Assembly (NCBI RefSeq): GCF_010731295.1
Contig: NZ_AP022579.1
Location: forward strand, 5,208,001-5,272,000
From: Mycolicibacterium boenickei
GTDB taxonomy: Bacteria > Actinomycetota > Actinomycetes > Mycobacteriales > Mycobacteriaceae
Length of the DNA stretch: 64,000 nucleotides
Direction of reading: 5' to 3'
Part shown: positions 61,288 to 64,000 of the stretch, piece by piece
Layout of the letters: every line of letters begins with the position of its first letter
Numbering within the stretch: position 1 is the first letter of the stretch
The notes under the pieces: generated by a model
Database searches by the model: none
The model's input: the letters and a program-made list of their open reading frames with translations, nothing else
What the model was told of the DNA's origin: nothing
Position numbers and translations under genes: made by a program

Positions 61288-62304
61288 ATGCGCACACGTT
61301 GGAGTCGCCGGATTGCCGTTGTCCTGTCCGCCGTCGCGGTCGCCGCCGGCATGGTCGGGTGCTCCAGTTCAGGGTCTGACGAGCTGCTCATCTACAACGC
61401 TCAGCACGAGTCGCTCACCAAGGAGTGGATCGACGCGTTCACCAAGGAGACCGGGATCAAGGTCACCTACCGGCAGGGCGGTGACACCGAGCTGGGCAAC
61501 CAGCTGGTGGCCGAGGGCAACGCCTCCCCGGCCGACGTGTTCCTCACCGAGAACTCCCCCGCGATGGCAGCCGTCGAACGCGCCGGGCTGTTCGCCGACG
61601 TCGAGCAGCAGACCCTCGATCAGGTCCCGGCCCAGTTCCGGCCGTCGTCGGGCAAATGGACCGGTGTGGCCGCACGCTCGACGGTGTTCGTCTACAACAA
61701 GGCCAAGCTGCCAGCCGACCAGCTGCCCCACTCGATCATGGATCTGCAGCAGCCCCAGTGGAAGGGCCGTTGGGGCGCACCTCCGGCCAAGGCCGACTTT
61801 CAGGCGATCGTGGCTGCCATCCTCGAGTTGAAGGGCGAACCGGCCACCGCACAGTGGTTGGCCGGACTGAAGACCAATGCCGTTGTGCTCCAAGACAATA
61901 TCGCCACACTGCGGGCGGTGAACGACGGTCAGGTGGACGGTGGCATCATCTACCACTACTACTGGTTCCGCGATCAGGCCAAGACCAAGGAGATCAGCGG
62001 CAACACCGCGCTGCACTACTTCAAGAACTCCGATCCCGGCGCGTTCGTCAGCCTGTCCGGCGGCGGCGTGCTGACATCCAGCAAGAAGCAGGACCAGGCC
62101 CAGCAGTTCCTCCGGTTCATCACCGGCAAGGCCGGTCAGGAGGTGCTGCAGAAAGGCACGTCCTTCGAATACCCGGTCGCCAGTGGCGTCGCCGCCAACC
62201 CGGCCCTGCCGCCGCTGGACACGCTGCAGGCGCCCGCGGTCAACCCGTCCAATCTCGATGCCGCCAAGGTCACCGACCTGATGACGAAGGCTGGCTTGCT
62301 GTAA
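61288..62304 (+). CDS. Fe(III) ABC transporter substrate-binding lipoprotein
   Basis: The 338-residue protein has a lipobox (MVGCSS, Cys25) and the ferric-binding-protein fold of the FbpA/AfuA type. The YNAQHESLT start and the Tyr-Tyr iron ligand region IIYHYYWF are visible. It captures ferric iron outside the membrane and passes it to the permease encoded next. The upstream iron box indicates repression by IdeR when iron is sufficient. Confidence 0.9.
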   Translation: MRTRWSRRIAVVLSAVAVAAGMVGCSSSGSDELLIYNAQHESLTKEWIDAFTKETGIKVTYRQGGDTELGNQLVAEGNASPADVFLTENSPAMAAVERAGLFADVEQQTLDQVPAQFRPSSGKWTGVAARSTVFVYNKAKLPADQLPHSIMDLQQPQWKGRWGAPPAKADFQAIVAAILELKGEPATAQWLAGLKTNAVVLQDNIATLRAVNDGQVDGGIIYHYYWFRDQAKTKEISGNTALHYFKNSDPGAFVSLSGGGVLTSSKKQDQAQQFLRFITGKAGQEVLQKGTSFEYPVASGVAANPALPPLDTLQAPAVNPSNLDAAKVTDLMTKAGLL

Positions 62305-63870
62305 TTGGTCGCCACAGAAGCGCCGTCCGCACCGCAGCAGCGTTCCGTCCGTGCCCGGCCGGGGGCGGCGCTGAGCACCGCCGTGGTGCTGTTGCTGGCT
62401 GCCACCTTCATCCCGCTGGGTTACGTGGCCTGGTCGGTGATCACCACGGGTCCGAGCCGGGTGATCGAGCTCGTGCTGCGGCCCCGGGTCGGGGAGCTCC
62501 TGCTCAACACGGTCGGCCTGGTCCTCATCACCGTGCCGGTCTGTGTGGTGCTCGGGGTCGGCGCGGCCTGGCTGGTTGAACGCACGGATCTGCCGGGGCG
62601 GACGTGGTGGCGGCCGGTGTTCGTCGCGCCCCTGGCGGTGCCCGCGTTCGTCAACAGCTATGCCTGGGTCAGCGTGCTGCCCACGCTGCACGGGATGCCG
62701 GCGGGTGTGCTGATCGCGACGCTGTCGTACTTCCCCTTCGTCTACGTGCCCGCCGCGGCCACCCTGCGCCGCATCGATCCGGCGCTGGAGGAATCGGCCC
62801 GGGCGCTCGGATCCGGATCGTCCGGGGTGTTCTTCCGGGTGGTGCTGCCGCAGCTGCGCCTGGCGATCCTGGGCGGCGCCCTGCTGATCGGTGTGCACCT
62901 GCTGGCCGAGTACGGCGCGTTCGCGATGATTCGCTTCTCGACCTTCACCACCGCGATCTTCGAACAGTTCCAGGCCACCTTCGACGGCGCCGCCGGCGCC
63001 ACGCTGGCCGCCGTCCTCGTCCTCCTGTGCCTGTTGCTGTTGGTCACCGAGGCCGCGGCCCGGGGCAACGCCCGCTTCGCGCGGATCGGTTCCGGAGCGC
63101 AACGCGTCAGTGCGCCGATGCGCCTGGGGCGCACCACGTTGCCGGCCATCGTCGGATTGCTGACGCTGGCCGTCCTGGCGTTGGGAGTCCCGCTGTGGAC
63201 GCTGACGCGGTGGATGTGGATCGGCGGCGCGCAGGTGTGGGACGCCACGGAGATCGGTACCGCGCTGGCCCAGACCGCGACGCTGGCCGCTGCCGCCGCG
63301 GCTCTGACCACGGTCCTGGCCTTCCCGTTCGCCTGGGTCGCGGTCCGCTACAGCGGACTGCTGGCCCGCTCGATCGAGGGCGCCAACTTCATCACCAGCT
63401 CCATGCCCGGCATCGTCACCGCACTGGCCCTGGTGACGGTGGCGATCCGCTACGCTCCCCCGCTCTATCAGACTGCGGCCCTGGTGATCTGCGCCTATGT
63501 GCTGCTGTTCCTGCCCCGTGCCCTGGTCAGCCTGCGCTCGGGCCTGGCCCAGGTGCCGCCGTCGGTGGAGGAGGCCTCACGCTCGTTGGGAGCCTCACCG
63601 GCTCGGACGTTCGTCCGCGTCACCCTGCGACTGACCGCGCCCGCGGCCGCCGCCGGCGCCTCGCTGGTATTCGTGGCCGTCGCAACGGAATTGACCGCTA
63701 CGCTGCTGCTGGCACCGACCGGTACCCGCACGCTGGCGATGCGGTTCTGGTCACTGAGCAGCGAATTGGACTACGCCGCCGCGGCGCCCTACGCGCTGAT
63801 GCTGATTGCCTTGTCCATACCCGTGACCCTGATGTTGTTGCGCCAGTCGACGAAGGTGGCCGCCCTGTGA
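62305..63870 (+). CDS. Fe(III) ABC transporter permease (FbpB type)
   Basis: The 521-residue permease has two six-helix BPD_transp units with EAA loops (ESARALGSGSSGVFFRVVLP and EASRSLGASPARTFVRVTL). It starts at TTG immediately after the stop of the binding protein, and its own TGA overlaps the ATPase GTG, so the three genes form a tight operon. Confidence 0.92.
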   Translation: MVATEAPSAPQQRSVRARPGAALSTAVVLLLAATFIPLGYVAWSVITTGPSRVIELVLRPRVGELLLNTVGLVLITVPVCVVLGVGAAWLVERTDLPGRTWWRPVFVAPLAVPAFVNSYAWVSVLPTLHGMPAGVLIATLSYFPFVYVPAAATLRRIDPALEESARALGSGSSGVFFRVVLPQLRLAILGGALLIGVHLLAEYGAFAMIRFSTFTTAIFEQFQATFDGAAGATLAAVLVLLCLLLLVTEAAARGNARFARIGSGAQRVSAPMRLGRTTLPAIVGLLTLAVLALGVPLWTLTRWMWIGGAQVWDATEIGTALAQTATLAAAAAALTTVLAFPFAWVAVRYSGLLARSIEGANFITSSMPGIVTALALVTVAIRYAPPLYQTAALVICAYVLLFLPRALVSLRSGLAQVPPSVEEASRSLGASPARTFVRVTLRLTAPAAAAGASLVFVAVATELTATLLLAPTGTRTLAMRFWSLSSELDYAAAAPYALMLIALSIPVTLMLLRQSTKVAAL

Positions 63871-64000
63871 CCGACGACGTCCTGCAAGTACGTGGACTCC
63901 GCAAGTCCTTCAACGGCACCGCGGTGCTCGACGGCATCGACCTGACCCTGACGCCGGGCTCCATCACCGCGGTGGTCGGATCGTCTGGGTGCGGCAAGAC
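63867..64000 (+). CDS. Iron ABC transporter ATP-binding protein, 3' part missing
   Basis: The first 44 or so residues of an ABC ATPase are present: MTDDVLQVRGLRKSF, then VVGSSGCGK at the Walker A site, where the window ends. It overlaps the permease stop as GTGA and completes the iron importer. Confidence 0.88.
   Translation, partial: MTDDVLQVRGLRKSFNGTAVLDGIDLTLTPGSITAVVGSSGCGK

Overview
The window looks like a chromosome segment of a fast-growing environmental mycobacterium (Mycolicibacterium type). The DNA is GC-rich. The conserved mycobacterial housekeeping order around 23.6-58.9 kb is recognisable: rlmN, cdsA, frr, pyrH, a MarR regulator resembling Rv2887, amiC, tsf, rpsB, an M23 peptidase, an F420-type oxidoreductase, xerC, viuB, dprA, a YifB/ComM ATPase and YraN. 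This corresponds to the Rv2880c-Rv2898c block of M. tuberculosis with accessory genes inserted. Family names are from memory of these proteins; no database search was run.

1-1.9 kb: an SRPBCC protein and an orphan EspI-like MinD ATPase. 1.9-23.5 kb: an accessory catabolic region with three cytochromes P450, a CxxHxxC ferredoxin, a Baeyer-Villiger-type flavin monooxygenase, short- and medium-chain dehydrogenases, an HpcH-type aldolase, an SMP-30 lactonase, a hotdog thioesterase, a cyclase-family hydrolase, an FMN alpha-hydroxy-acid oxidase, a GH3 glycosidase, a CaiB-type CoA-transferase, an APH-type kinase, an aldehyde dehydrogenase and a SnoaL-like protein. Five intergenic sites share the dyad TTTACA-N14-TGTAAA, allowing GTGACA or TTGACA for the left arm. 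All sit within about 11 bp of start codons, and two paralogous TetR regulators with a nearly identical DNA-binding helix lie inside the cluster. The whole block therefore looks like one co-regulated pathway for an unidentified, possibly glycosylated and cyclic, substrate that enters CoA-linked catabolism.

23.6-31.4 kb: rlmN, a LysR/EamA pair, cdsA-frr-pyrH, a divergent methyltransferase/MarR pair with a perfect palindromic operator, and glycerate kinase. 31.4-39.8 kb: a DUF350 / glutathionylspermidine-synthase-like / YgiB-like triad (the yjfL-yjfC-yjfM theme), a copper amine oxidase with an amino-acid permease, and an ABC exporter of the MacB/FtsX kind. 39.9-47.8 kb: amiC, an LLM oxidoreductase, tsf-rpsB with an intrinsic terminator, an M23 peptidase, a second LLM oxidoreductase, a hydrolase and xerC. 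47.9-52.8 kb: a tetR-mpaB-acyl-CoA dehydrogenase operon and a lactate 2-monooxygenase-like enzyme. 52.9-55.8 kb: viuB and a three-gene cobalt-enzyme operon that resembles thiocyanate hydrolase with its beta and alpha subunits fused. 55.9-58.9 kb: dprA, YifB and yraN. 59-64 kb: an unusual type-B carboxylesterase with a divergent TetR, then an Fe(III) ABC importer preceded by an IdeR-like iron box and cut by the window end.

Several intergenic regions carry long, near-perfect hairpins without U-tracts, typical of mycobacterial gene ends. No tRNA, rRNA, CRISPR array or insertion sequence was seen. No gene-free stretch exceeds 300 bases; the largest is the 299-base rpsB/peptidase divergent region.
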